Below, one piece after another: positions 1-5,916 of a DNA stretch of 5,938 nt. The translations under genes and the position numbers were made by a program. Numbering within the stretch: the first letter of the stretch is position 1; every line of letters starts with the position of its first letter. The DNA is from CAZXDS01 sp964639525 (GTDB lineage: Bacteria; Bacteroidota; Ignavibacteria; Ignavibacteriales; Melioribacteraceae): the NCBI GenBank assembly GCA_964639525.1, contig CAZXDS010000206.1, forward strand, positions 1-5,938, read 5' to 3'. The notes beneath the pieces are model-generated. The model ran no database searches. It was not told the origin of the DNA and was given only the letters and a program-made list of their open reading frames with translations.

Positions 1-56
1 AACCTTTTACTTTTGAAATGATTAGGTGTAGCTAAATGTATAACTCAATAAAATAT

Positions 57-111
57 TTTCCGGTTTTTTTACTTTTTGGATGTCGAAAAAACAAACCGGA
101 AAGTTTGTTTT
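57..111 (+). repeat. Two overlapping, mutually exclusive hairpins
   Basis: TTTCCGGTTT at 57-66 is perfectly complementary to AAACCGGAAA at 93-102 (10 bp, extendable by three pairs after one mismatch, long loop). AAAACAAAC at 88-96 is perfectly complementary to GTTTGTTTT at 103-111 (9 bp, 6-base loop). The two stems share bases 93-96, and the whole of 93-102 is needed by the first, so both cannot form at once. They lie just upstream of the terminator hairpin at 131-152. The pairing is seen directly; any regulatory switching is inference. Confidence 0.5.
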
Positions 112-130
112 ACAAGAATAATTTTTATCG

Positions 131-160
131 GCTGAGTTCTAATTAACTCGGCATTATTTT
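131..160 (+). terminator. Intrinsic terminator of an upstream transcript
   Basis: GCTGAGTT (131-138) pairs with AACTCGGC (145-152) to give 8 bp, one of them a G-U pair, closed by a 6-base loop. ATTATTTTTA follows immediately and acts as the U-rich tract. The U-tract lies only on the plus-strand side, so it would stop transcription entering from the left edge. The tract is interrupted, so efficiency may be moderate. Confidence 0.55.
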
Positions 161-182
161 TACTACTCCAAAACACGCCGTC

Positions 183-256
183 ATTCCGTGATATTCTTAC
201 ACGGAATTTCATGATGTGTCAGGAATGCTGAAATCCGTCAATAGCCGGATCAGCAT
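183..256. repeat. Tandem pair of palindromic elements (REP-like)
   Basis: Two hairpins lie side by side. The first pairs ATTCCGTG (183-190) with CACGGAAT (200-207), 8 bp around a 9-base loop. The second pairs ATGCTG (225-230) with CAGCAT (251-256) and continues, past a two-A bulge, with ATCCG (233-237) against CGGAT (246-250), giving 11 bp around an 8-base loop. The element begins with CGTCATTCC, a start I associate with dispersed intergenic palindromic repeats in many bacterial genomes. Neither hairpin is followed by a U-tract, so they do not look like terminators. Copy number elsewhere in the genome is unknown. Confidence 0.5.
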
Positions 257-297
257 GGCAGTGCTTTTAGGTTAGCTATAGTCTTTTTTAAAATTAA

Positions 298-329
298 GAA
301 TGCTGACATTATTAGAGCTCAGCCTTTTT
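298..329. repeat. Small hairpin repeating the GAATGCTGA stem
   Basis: GAATGCTGA at 298-306 is an exact copy of the nine bases at 223-231. As in that first copy, the sequence then meets its complement: GCTGA (302-306) pairs with TCAGC (319-323) around a 12-base loop. CTTTTTA follows, so it could act as a weak plus-strand terminator, but a 5-bp stem is marginal. It looks like a shortened or decayed relative of the hairpin at 225-256. Confidence 0.3.
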
Positions 330-498
330 ATCTAAGAGTGAGATTATTTTGACTCTGAATAATTGACAAAATAACAAAATGGGACTGCTCAAAGCATTCT
401 AAAAATTTAATTCCATTCAAAGTCATGCAGAAAATTAATTTCAATTTTAATTTTCAAGTTAAAATCGGCTTCCAAAAAATGTTTCTTTTTCTTAATGC

Positions 499-527
499 TA
501 AACAAATGATATGCGAATGGATAGAAT
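499..527 (+). promoter_or_regulatory. Possible promoter for the DUF4139 gene
   Basis: TAAACA (499-504), a 17-base spacer and TAGAAT (522-527) match four and five of six positions of the sigma-70 consensus. Transcription would start near 534 and leave a leader of about 50 bases before the ATG at 587. In sequence this AT-rich such matches arise often by chance, so this is tentative. If it is correct, the open frame upstream of 534 would not be transcribed from it as coding sequence. Confidence 0.22.
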
Positions 528-576
528 TTTTTATATTTTTAGTTGTTCAAATGAAAACTCACCACAAAAATTATTC

Positions 577-582
577 GGAGGG
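577..582 (+). promoter_or_regulatory. Shine-Dalgarno site deciding the start at 587
   Basis: GGAGGG lies four bases before the ATG at 587 and is the strongest ribosome binding site in the window. No comparable site precedes the in-frame ATGs at 425, 479 or 551. It therefore supports the 453-residue form that begins directly with a signal peptide. Confidence 0.8.
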
Positions 583-586
583 AATT

Positions 587-1948
587 ATGTTTTATAAAAA
601 TTATTTTAAGATAGCTTTCTTGCTGTTTGTAAGCTCCACACTTTTTGCTCAATCGGAACAAAAGGCTATTGCGGTTACTGTTTATAACAATAATCTCGGT
701 GTTGTTAAAGATATACGGGAAATGAATATTAAATCAGGCATTTCAACAATAAAAATTACAGATGTTGCTCAGCTAATTGATCCAACAAGTGTTCACATAA
801 AAATTGACGGCAATGTTTTAGAACAAAATTACCAATACGATTTAGTAAGTCTTTCTAAAATTCTTCAAAAATATGTTGATAAAAGCATAACCCTAATTGA
901 CGAAAAAGGTAATGTTGCCGAGGGAAAACTTCTATCTTCATTTGGGAATCAAATTGTACTAAAGAAAAAAGATGGAACGCTGTTGATGCTTCCGAATGTT
1001 GATAAGTACAGAATTTCCGTGGATAAACTTCCGGGCGGACTAATTACACGCCCTACTTTAGTGTGGAAATTGGATTCAAATAAGGGTGGAAAACAAAATG
1101 TAGAGGTTTCGTACCAGACTGCCGGAATGAATTGGCACGCAGAGTATGTGGCTTTATTAAATAAAGCTGATTCTAAAGTGGACTTAAATTCGTGGGTTAG
1201 TCTCAAAAATAATTCAGGAACTACTTTCAACAATGCGACTCTAAAATTAGTAGCGGGAGATGTACATCGTGTAAAGCCGAGACAGAGCAACAGACAAAAT
1301 GTTTTATATGATATGGTAATGCCGACACAACAAAAAAGTCAATTTGCTGAAAAATCATTTTTTGAATATCATATTTATAATCTGCAAAATACTACAACTT
1401 TGGCAAACAACGAAACAAAACAAATCTCTCTTTTTGAAGCAAATGATGTTTCTGTTCAAAAAAAATATTTATATACTGCCGGGCAATATTATAACGACAC
1501 GCAAAATAAAGTTTCCGTAATTATAGAGTTTAACAACAGCAAAAAAAATAATCTTGGGCTGCCAATGCCAAAAGGCAAAGTGCGCGTTTATAAATCTGAC
1601 GGCGAATCAGTTGAATTTATAGGTGAAGACCGGATTGATCACACTCCGAGAAATGAAAAACTTAAACTAAAAATCGGGGATGCTTTCGATATTCTTGCAA
1701 AAGAAAATATGATTGATAATAAGAAAATTTCTAACAAGGTTTATCAACAGACTTTTTCTATCACTTTAACTAACAGAAAAAAGACAGATATAACAGTAGA
1801 TGTTGAGCGTTATCTTGGACTGAATTGGGAAATTTTAAAAACCACAAATAAATATCAAAAAGAAAATGCGCAGAAAGTGCTGTTTAAAATCCCCGTAAAA
1901 AGCAATAGTAAATTCACACTAAGGTTTACTGTACAATATGTTAGATAA
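587..1948 (+). CDS. Secreted DUF4139-family protein
   Basis: The product is 453 residues. An N-terminal signal peptide is clear: a lysine near residue 8, a hydrophobic stretch at about 9-20, and a likely signal peptidase I site after A21 (LFA|QS). There is no lipobox cysteine, so it should be periplasmic or exported rather than a lipoprotein. The mature part looks beta-rich. Family-typical segments are the 'VYNNNLGVVKD' start near 32-42, a SYQTAGMNWHAEY segment at 175-187, NNSGTTFNNATLKLVAGDV at about 208-226, and PMPKGKVRVYKSDG at about 326-339 followed by IGEDRIDHTP at 345-354. These match what I know of DUF4139 proteins, a group that includes the 'mucoidy inhibitor A' annotation; the molecular function is unknown. 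The frame continues upstream to 425, but that extension is low-complexity and would bury the signal peptide. The next gene lies 106 bases downstream with no terminator seen between, so partial read-through is possible. Confidence 0.85.
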   Translation: MFYKNYFKIAFLLFVSSTLFAQSEQKAIAVTVYNNNLGVVKDIREMNIKSGISTIKITDVAQLIDPTSVHIKIDGNVLEQNYQYDLVSLSKILQKYVDKSITLIDEKGNVAEGKLLSSFGNQIVLKKKDGTLLMLPNVDKYRISVDKLPGGLITRPTLVWKLDSNKGGKQNVEVSYQTAGMNWHAEYVALLNKADSKVDLNSWVSLKNNSGTTFNNATLKLVAGDVHRVKPRQSNRQNVLYDMVMPTQQKSQFAEKSFFEYHIYNLQNTTTLANNETKQISLFEANDVSVQKKYLYTAGQYYNDTQNKVSVIIEFNNSKKNNLGLPMPKGKVRVYKSDGESVEFIGEDRIDHTPRNEKLKLKIGDAFDILAKENMIDNKKISNKVYQQTFSITLTNRKKTDITVDVERYLGLNWEILKTTNKYQKENAQKVLFKIPVKSNSKFTLRFTVQYVR

Positions 1949-1999
1949 AAAATCATGGGAACTAATCGTCGGGAAGGAAGCAAATACTGACTTCAATAT

Positions 2000-2028
2000 T
2001 TGAAATAGGCTTGGATATTGGTTAAATT
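2000..2028 (+). promoter_or_regulatory. Probable promoter of the nucleotidyltransferase-metK-ahcY cluster
   Basis: TTGAAA (2000-2005), exactly 17 bases, then TAAATT (2023-2028) give five and four of six matches to the sigma-70 consensus. Transcription would start near 2035, about 20 bases before the ATG at 2055, leaving room for the GGAGA ribosome binding site at 2045-2049 and no room for a riboswitch. A weak imperfect inverted repeat, CAATAT (1994-1999) with ATATTG (2015-2020), overlaps the -35 element and spacer and could be an operator, though this is speculative. Confidence 0.4.
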
Positions 2029-2054
2029 TTAATTTACTTTTTTTGGAGAAATTT

Positions 2055-3032
2055 ATGCGGGCAGTAATTCCTGTTGCGGGATTTGGAACACGTTTAAAAC
2101 CACACACATATTCGTTACCTAAGGTTCTTTTGAATGTTGGCGGCAAACCGATACTCGGTCATATTCTTGAAGAATTACTTGAAGAAAATATTACAAAAGC
2201 TACGTTTATTATCGGTTATCTTGGCGATGTAGTTAAGGATTATGTTACTGAAACATACCCCGAAATAAAAGCTGATTATGTTCAGCAAGAAGAAATGCTT
2301 GGACTTGGGCACGCAATTTACACTGCAATTCCGACTTTTGACGATGATGAAATTTTTATTATTCTGGGCGATACCGTTTTTGATGTTGACTTAAAAGAAG
2401 TATTCCAAAACAGAAAAACTTCACTTGGTGTTAAACAAGTTGAAGATCCGCGCAGGTTTGGTGTGGCATTTGTAGAAAACGGATTGATTAAAAAACTTAT
2501 TGAAAAACCGCAGGAACCTGTTTCCAACCTGGCGTTGGTCGGACTGTATTATATTACCAATTCAAATTTGTTAAAAGAAAGTCTCAATCATATAATCGAA
2601 AATAATATTAAAACAAGCGGCGAGTTTCAACTTACAGATGCTTTGCAAGTTATGATTGACCGTGGTGAAGACGTTACAACATTTCATGTTGATGGTTGGT
2701 ATGACTGCGGGAAACCCGAAACACTGCTTTCAACAAATCAATTTTTACTTTCAAAAAACGGCAGCAACAGACAAATAGAAAAGGTTGTTATCAACGATCC
2801 GGTTTTTATTGCCGATAGTGCCATTGTTAAAAATTCGGTGATCGGTCCATATACAACAATAGCCGCAAATTGTGAAATTTCAGATTCAATTATTAAGAAT
2901 TCAATTATTAGTCCCAAAGCAAAAGTTTACACTGCTATTCTTGAAAATTCCATCATCGGAAGCAGTGCAATTATTAAGGGGACTTACAATAAATTAAACG
3001 CCGGTGATTCATCGGAAATAGAATTTTATTAA
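2055..3032 (+). CDS. Sugar-1-phosphate nucleotidylyltransferase with beta-helix tail (glucose-1-phosphate thymidylyl/uridylyltransferase-like)
   Basis: The 325-residue cytoplasmic enzyme should couple a sugar 1-phosphate, probably glucose 1-phosphate, to an NTP, releasing pyrophosphate and giving an NDP-sugar for cell-surface glycan synthesis. Residues 1 to about 235 form the nucleotidyltransferase fold: the nucleotide-binding loop GFGTR at 9-13 with downstream PK at 22-23, the likely metal-binding aspartate D106 in ILGDTVFD, GEFQLTDAL at 189-197, and GWYDCGKPE at 214-222. Residues about 249-308 carry isoleucine-rich hexapeptide repeats (ADSAIV, NSVIGP, DSIIKN, NSIIGS) typical of a left-handed beta-helix. 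This layout resembles the long, archaeal-type RmlA-like proteins more than short RmlA, and base and sugar specificity cannot be read from sequence. I chose ATG 2055, preceded by GGAGA at 2045-2049; a TTG four codons earlier lies within that ribosome binding site. It is the first gene of a tight cluster with metK, 18 bases downstream. Confidence 0.87.
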   Translation: MRAVIPVAGFGTRLKPHTYSLPKVLLNVGGKPILGHILEELLEENITKATFIIGYLGDVVKDYVTETYPEIKADYVQQEEMLGLGHAIYTAIPTFDDDEIFIILGDTVFDVDLKEVFQNRKTSLGVKQVEDPRRFGVAFVENGLIKKLIEKPQEPVSNLALVGLYYITNSNLLKESLNHIIENNIKTSGEFQLTDALQVMIDRGEDVTTFHVDGWYDCGKPETLLSTNQFLLSKNGSNRQIEKVVINDPVFIADSAIVKNSVIGPYTTIAANCEISDSIIKNSIISPKAKVYTAILENSIIGSSAIIKGTYNKLNAGDSSEIEFY

Positions 3033-3050
3033 AATAAAAAAGAGGAATAA

Positions 3051-4187
3051 ATGTCATACTTGTTTACATCGGAATCGGTTTCCGAAGGGCATCCGGATAA
3101 AGTTTGTGATGCAATTTCAGACGGAGTTTTGGATGCAATTTACGCACAAGACCCAAATGCTCGTGTAGCTTGCGAAACATTGGTAACAACCGGACTTGTT
3201 GTTGTAGCCGGTGAAGTTACCACTACTGCTTATATTGATGTACCAAAAGTAGTTCGTGATACAATTAAGAAAATAGGCTACACAAAAGGTGATTATAAAT
3301 TTGACGCGGAATCGTGCGGAGTGTTAAATGCAATTCACGCACAATCGCCCGATATTGCAATGGGCGTTGATACCGGTGGTGCGGGCGACCAAGGAATTAT
3401 GTTCGGATATGCTTGCGATCAAACTAAAGAACTTATGCCTATGCCCATTATGTATTCACATAAATTGGTAAAAAAATTAGCAGATATTCGTAAAAGAAAT
3501 AATAAACTAATGCCGTATTTGCGTCCTGATTCAAAATCCCAAGTTACAATTGAATATGATGAAAATCACAAACCGCTAAGAGTTGATGCAGTTGTTATTT
3601 CAACACAACATGACCCGAATGTAACGCAGAAAAAGATCAGAAATGATGTAATAGAAAATGTTATTAAAAAAGTTATTCCCGCTAAGTATTTGGACAAGAA
3701 AACCAAATATTTTGTTAATCCTACCGGGCGTTTTGAAATCGGAGGACCTCACGGAGACAGCGGTGTAACCGGAAGAAAAATTATTGTTGATACTTACGGC
3801 GGCTGGGCACCTCATGGCGGCGGAGCTTTTTCAGGCAAAGATCCTTCAAAGGTAGATAGGAGTGCAACGTATGCTGCGAGGCACATTGCTAAAAATATTG
3901 TTGGAGCAAAACTTGCAAAAGAGTGCTTGGTGCAGTTGGCTTATGCAATCGGGGTTGCTGAACCTGTTAGTGTATTTGTTGATACAAAAGGAACGGGAGT
4001 TATTCCTGATGAAAAAATTTCCAAAATGATTGTTAAAGAAGTTGATTTAACACCAAGCGGAATCATTAAAAGATTGAAATTAAGAAATCCGATTTACCAA
4101 AAAACTTCTTCATACGGACATTTCGGCAGGAAAGAATTTCCGTGGGAGCAGTTGGATCTCGTAGATAAATTTAAAAAATACTTATAA
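3051..4187 (+). CDS. metK: S-adenosylmethionine synthetase (methionine adenosyltransferase)
   Basis: MetK joins methionine and ATP to form S-adenosylmethionine, releasing phosphate and pyrophosphate, in the cytoplasm, normally as a tetramer. At 378 residues it is close to the usual bacterial length (384 in E. coli). Hallmarks are intact: SEGHPDK with catalytic H14 and Mg-binding D16, cation-site E42, E55, the GAGDQG signature at 110-115, K162 in PDSKSQ, D236 with R242-K243 in the GDSGVTGRK segment, and the second signature GGGAFSGKD at 256-264 followed by K267 and D269. The position after D236 is a serine (S237), where E. coli has a cysteine; this is not expected to be catalytic. The start is supported by GAGGA at 3042-3046, five bases of spacing class typical for the window. 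The gene lies between the nucleotidyltransferase (18-base gap) and ahcY (15-base gap), indicating co-transcription. No SAM riboswitch can fit directly upstream. Confidence 0.97.
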   Translation: MSYLFTSESVSEGHPDKVCDAISDGVLDAIYAQDPNARVACETLVTTGLVVVAGEVTTTAYIDVPKVVRDTIKKIGYTKGDYKFDAESCGVLNAIHAQSPDIAMGVDTGGAGDQGIMFGYACDQTKELMPMPIMYSHKLVKKLADIRKRNNKLMPYLRPDSKSQVTIEYDENHKPLRVDAVVISTQHDPNVTQKKIRNDVIENVIKKVIPAKYLDKKTKYFVNPTGRFEIGGPHGDSGVTGRKIIVDTYGGWAPHGGGAFSGKDPSKVDRSATYAARHIAKNIVGAKLAKECLVQLAYAIGVAEPVSVFVDTKGTGVIPDEKISKMIVKEVDLTPSGIIKRLKLRNPIYQKTSSYGHFGRKEFPWEQLDLVDKFKKYL

Positions 4188-4202
4188 CTAAAAGGATAAA
4201 CA

Positions 4203-5633
4203 ATGAGTGATATTGAAACAAAAACCGAAGTTGAAAGACTTCCATTTAAAATTAAAGATATAAATTTGGCAGGTTGGGGACGTAAAGAACTTAATCTTGC
4301 AGAAAAAGAAATGCCAGGGCTGATGTCCTTAAGAGAAAAATACGGAGAATCGAAGCCACTAAAAGGTTCTAAAATTATGGGTTCGCTGCATATGACAATT
4401 CAAACAGCTGCATTAATAGAAACGCTTACCGCACTTGGTGCCGATGTTCGCTGGGCAAGCTGTAATATTTATTCTACACAGGATCATGCTGCTTCTGCAA
4501 TTGCAAAGACGGGAGTCCCTGTTTTTGCATGGAAAGGTGAAACTCTTGAAGAATATTGGTGGTGTACCGAACAGGCATTAACTTGGCCGGATGGAAGCGG
4601 ACCGGATATAATTGTTGATGACGGCGGCGATGCAACTATGATGATTCACAAAGGCGCAGCTGCTGAAAAAGATCCTTCAATTTTGGAGAAAGAATATCAT
4701 ACTGAAGATGAAATTGAATTATTCAAGAGACTTAAAGAAACTTATTCTGATGCAAAAGACAAATGGACAAAGATTGCAGAAAAGGTAAGAGGTGTTTCAG
4801 AGGAAACTACCACAGGTGTTCATCGTCTTTATCAAATGATGGACGCGGGCGAACTTTTATTTCCTGCAATAAATGTAAATGATTCGGTTACAAAATCAAA
4901 ATTTGATAATCTTTACGGCTGCCGTGAATCATTGGTTGACGGCATTAAACGCGGAACCGATATTATGGTTGCCGGAAAAAATGCGGTAATATGCGGTTAC
5001 GGTGATGTTGGAAAAGGTTCTGCAAAATCCTTGCTCGGATTGGGTGCCAGAATCCACGTTACGGAGATCGATCCTATTTGTGCATTACAAGCTGCAATGG
5101 AAGGCTTTGCCGTTAAAACTCTTGAAGAGTTTTTAAGCATCGGTGATATTTATGTTACAACAACCGGCAACAAAGATATTATCACAATCGAGCATATGCT
5201 GAAAATGAAAGACGGCGCTATTGTTAGTAATATAGGGCATTTCGATAACGAAATTCAAGTTGAACAGTTGAAAAACTATCCGGGCATTAGGCACATAAAT
5301 ATCAAACCGCAAGTTGATCAATTTGTGTTCCCTGACGGGCATTCGATTATTCTTCTATCCGAAGGCAGACTTGTTAATCTTGGAAATGCAACCGGTCATC
5401 CTTCATTTGTAATGAGTAACTCTTTTACAAATCAAACACTCGCGCAAATTGAACTTTGGCAAAAAGATTTCAAAGTTGATGTTTACCGTTTGCCGAAACA
5501 ATTGGACGAAGAAGTTGCTAGACTTCATTTGGAGAAAATTGGCGTTACGTTAACCAAACTTACCGAAGAGCAAGCTGCATATTTAAATGTTCCTGTTGAA
5601 GGTCCTTATAAAGCTGACCATTACAGATATTAA
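4203..5633 (+). CDS. ahcY: Adenosylhomocysteinase (S-adenosyl-L-homocysteine hydrolase)
   Basis: AhcY reversibly hydrolyses S-adenosylhomocysteine, the inhibitory product of methyltransferases, to adenosine and L-homocysteine, using tightly bound NAD+. At 476 residues it is the longer bacterial type. By counting against the human enzyme, catalytic and substrate residues are H63, D139, E201, K231, D235, N236 and C240. The NAD-binding loop GYGDVGKG is at 265-272, with E288 as the likely ribose-binding residue. The C-terminal segment that reaches into the neighbouring subunit is present, with K470 and Y474; its usual KPDHYRY reads KADHYRY here. Spacing between D139 and E201 is about 37 residues longer than in the human protein, because of a charged insertion at roughly 155-195, which is common in bacterial homologues. 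The start follows AAAGGA at 4191-4196, 15 bases after the metK stop. A strong terminator begins 20 bases after the stop codon. The gene appears complete and functional. Confidence 0.97.
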   Translation: MSDIETKTEVERLPFKIKDINLAGWGRKELNLAEKEMPGLMSLREKYGESKPLKGSKIMGSLHMTIQTAALIETLTALGADVRWASCNIYSTQDHAASAIAKTGVPVFAWKGETLEEYWWCTEQALTWPDGSGPDIIVDDGGDATMMIHKGAAAEKDPSILEKEYHTEDEIELFKRLKETYSDAKDKWTKIAEKVRGVSEETTTGVHRLYQMMDAGELLFPAINVNDSVTKSKFDNLYGCRESLVDGIKRGTDIMVAGKNAVICGYGDVGKGSAKSLLGLGARIHVTEIDPICALQAAMEGFAVKTLEEFLSIGDIYVTTTGNKDIITIEHMLKMKDGAIVSNIGHFDNEIQVEQLKNYPGIRHINIKPQVDQFVFPDGHSIILLSEGRLVNLGNATGHPSFVMSNSFTNQTLAQIELWQKDFKVDVYRLPKQLDEEVARLHLEKIGVTLTKLTEEQAAYLNVPVEGPYKADHYRY

Positions 5634-5653
5634 CAAAAATAAATATATTATTT

Positions 5654-5690
5654 AAGCCCAAGTTATTACATATTCCTTGGGCTTTTTATT
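5654..5690 (+). terminator. Intrinsic terminator of the ahcY cluster
   Basis: AAGCCCAAG (5654-5662) is perfectly complementary to CTTGGGCTT (5676-5684), a 9-bp stem around a 13-base loop. The stem runs into TTTTTATTT (5683-5691), a good U-tract. It sits 20 bases after the ahcY stop codon. On the minus strand the stem is followed by AAATAATATATTT rather than a clean T-run, so it is a weaker stop in that direction. Confidence 0.88.
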
Positions 5691-5791
5691 TCTTCCCTTA
5701 GCATTTAATACATAATTAAATTGGTTTGTGGATTTTACCGCCTACATCTTCTTCCGTCAAAGCCAATGTTGTCAACTTAAGTGAAATAATG

Positions 5792-5872
5792 TGGCTAAAG
5801 CCAAATTGCTTTTTTGTTTTTTCAAACCGTCTCTTAAAAGAGACGGTAATTTCCGTTGCATTTATGCAACGG
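5792..5872. repeat. Cluster of three perfect palindromes with four-base loops
   Basis: Three hairpins occur in 81 bases. TGGC (5792-5795) pairs with GCCA (5800-5803), loop TAAA. ACCGTCTCT (5826-5834) pairs with AGAGACGGT (5839-5847), 9 bp, loop TAAA. CCGTTGCA (5853-5860) pairs with TGCAACGG (5865-5872), 8 bp, loop TTTA. The outer AAACCG (5824-5829) and CGGTTT (5870-5875) are also complementary, so the two strong hairpins sit inside a larger inverted repeat. T-rich sequence (5810-5822) separates the first hairpin from the second. The arrangement resembles dispersed intergenic palindromic repeats that I associate with Bacteroidetes/Ignavibacteria genomes. No transposase is visible here. Confidence 0.65.
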
Positions 5873-5887
5873 TTTAAATGTTGAACT

Positions 5888-5916
5888 AGTATAGCGTTCC
5901 AAGAATAAACTTGCAA
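5888..5916 (-). promoter_or_regulatory. Candidate minus-strand promoter reading into the palindrome cluster
   Basis: Read on the minus strand, TTGCAA (5916-5911), exactly 17 bases, then TATACT (5893-5888) match four and five of six sigma-70 consensus positions at ideal spacing. Transcription would start near 5881 and run left through all three palindromes. No start codon with a ribosome binding site and a credible frame follows, so any product would be a structured RNA. Chance matches are common in such AT-rich sequence. Confidence 0.35.

Larger units (their letters stand above)
1..586. other. 5' non-coding region rich in inverted repeats
   Basis: This stretch has no open frame with coding character. 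It begins with AT-rich sequence, then holds two overlapping hairpins (57-111), an intrinsic terminator (131-160), a pair of palindromic elements (183-207 and 225-256), a smaller related hairpin (302-323) and weak inverted repeats at 335-356 and 344-374. From about 375 to 575 I see only low-complexity A/T-rich sequence plus a possible promoter for the gene at 587. The frame is open from 425, but its predicted residues are mostly N, F, K and I and resemble translated AT-rich spacer. The left end probably represents the region downstream of a gene outside the window. Confidence 0.7.

Noticed and set aside
363..391. TTGACA at 363-368 as a promoter -35 element
   Set aside because: The hexamer is perfect, but at 16-18 bases downstream there is only TGCTCA-like sequence with no acceptable -10 element, and it is more than 200 bases from the start codon.
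949..1290. 113-codon open frame on the minus strand inside the DUF4139 gene
   Set aside because: It lies wholly opposite a gene with clear family motifs, has no domain character and is a typical antisense shadow.
1991..2021. Terminator after the DUF4139 gene
   Set aside because: The CAATAT/ATATTG pairing is only 6 bp with a 15-base loop, no G/C-rich stem and no adjacent T-run, so it does not qualify as an intrinsic terminator.
2043..2054. TTG start four codons upstream of the nucleotidyltransferase ATG
   Set aside because: The TTG overlaps the GGAGA ribosome binding site that serves the ATG at 2055, and the family starts with MRAVIPVAG-like sequence.
5826..5872. CRISPR array
   Set aside because: The palindromes differ in sequence and are separated by only a few bases; there are no identical direct repeats with regular unique spacers and no cas genes.
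5716..5916. 66-codon open frame on the minus strand
   Set aside because: It begins at a TTG inside the candidate -35 element, has no ribosome binding site, and crosses two strong hairpins and T-rich spacers; it looks like a chance translation of repeat sequence. Its final portion (TEEDVGGKIHKPI) looked faintly protein-like, but I recognise no family.
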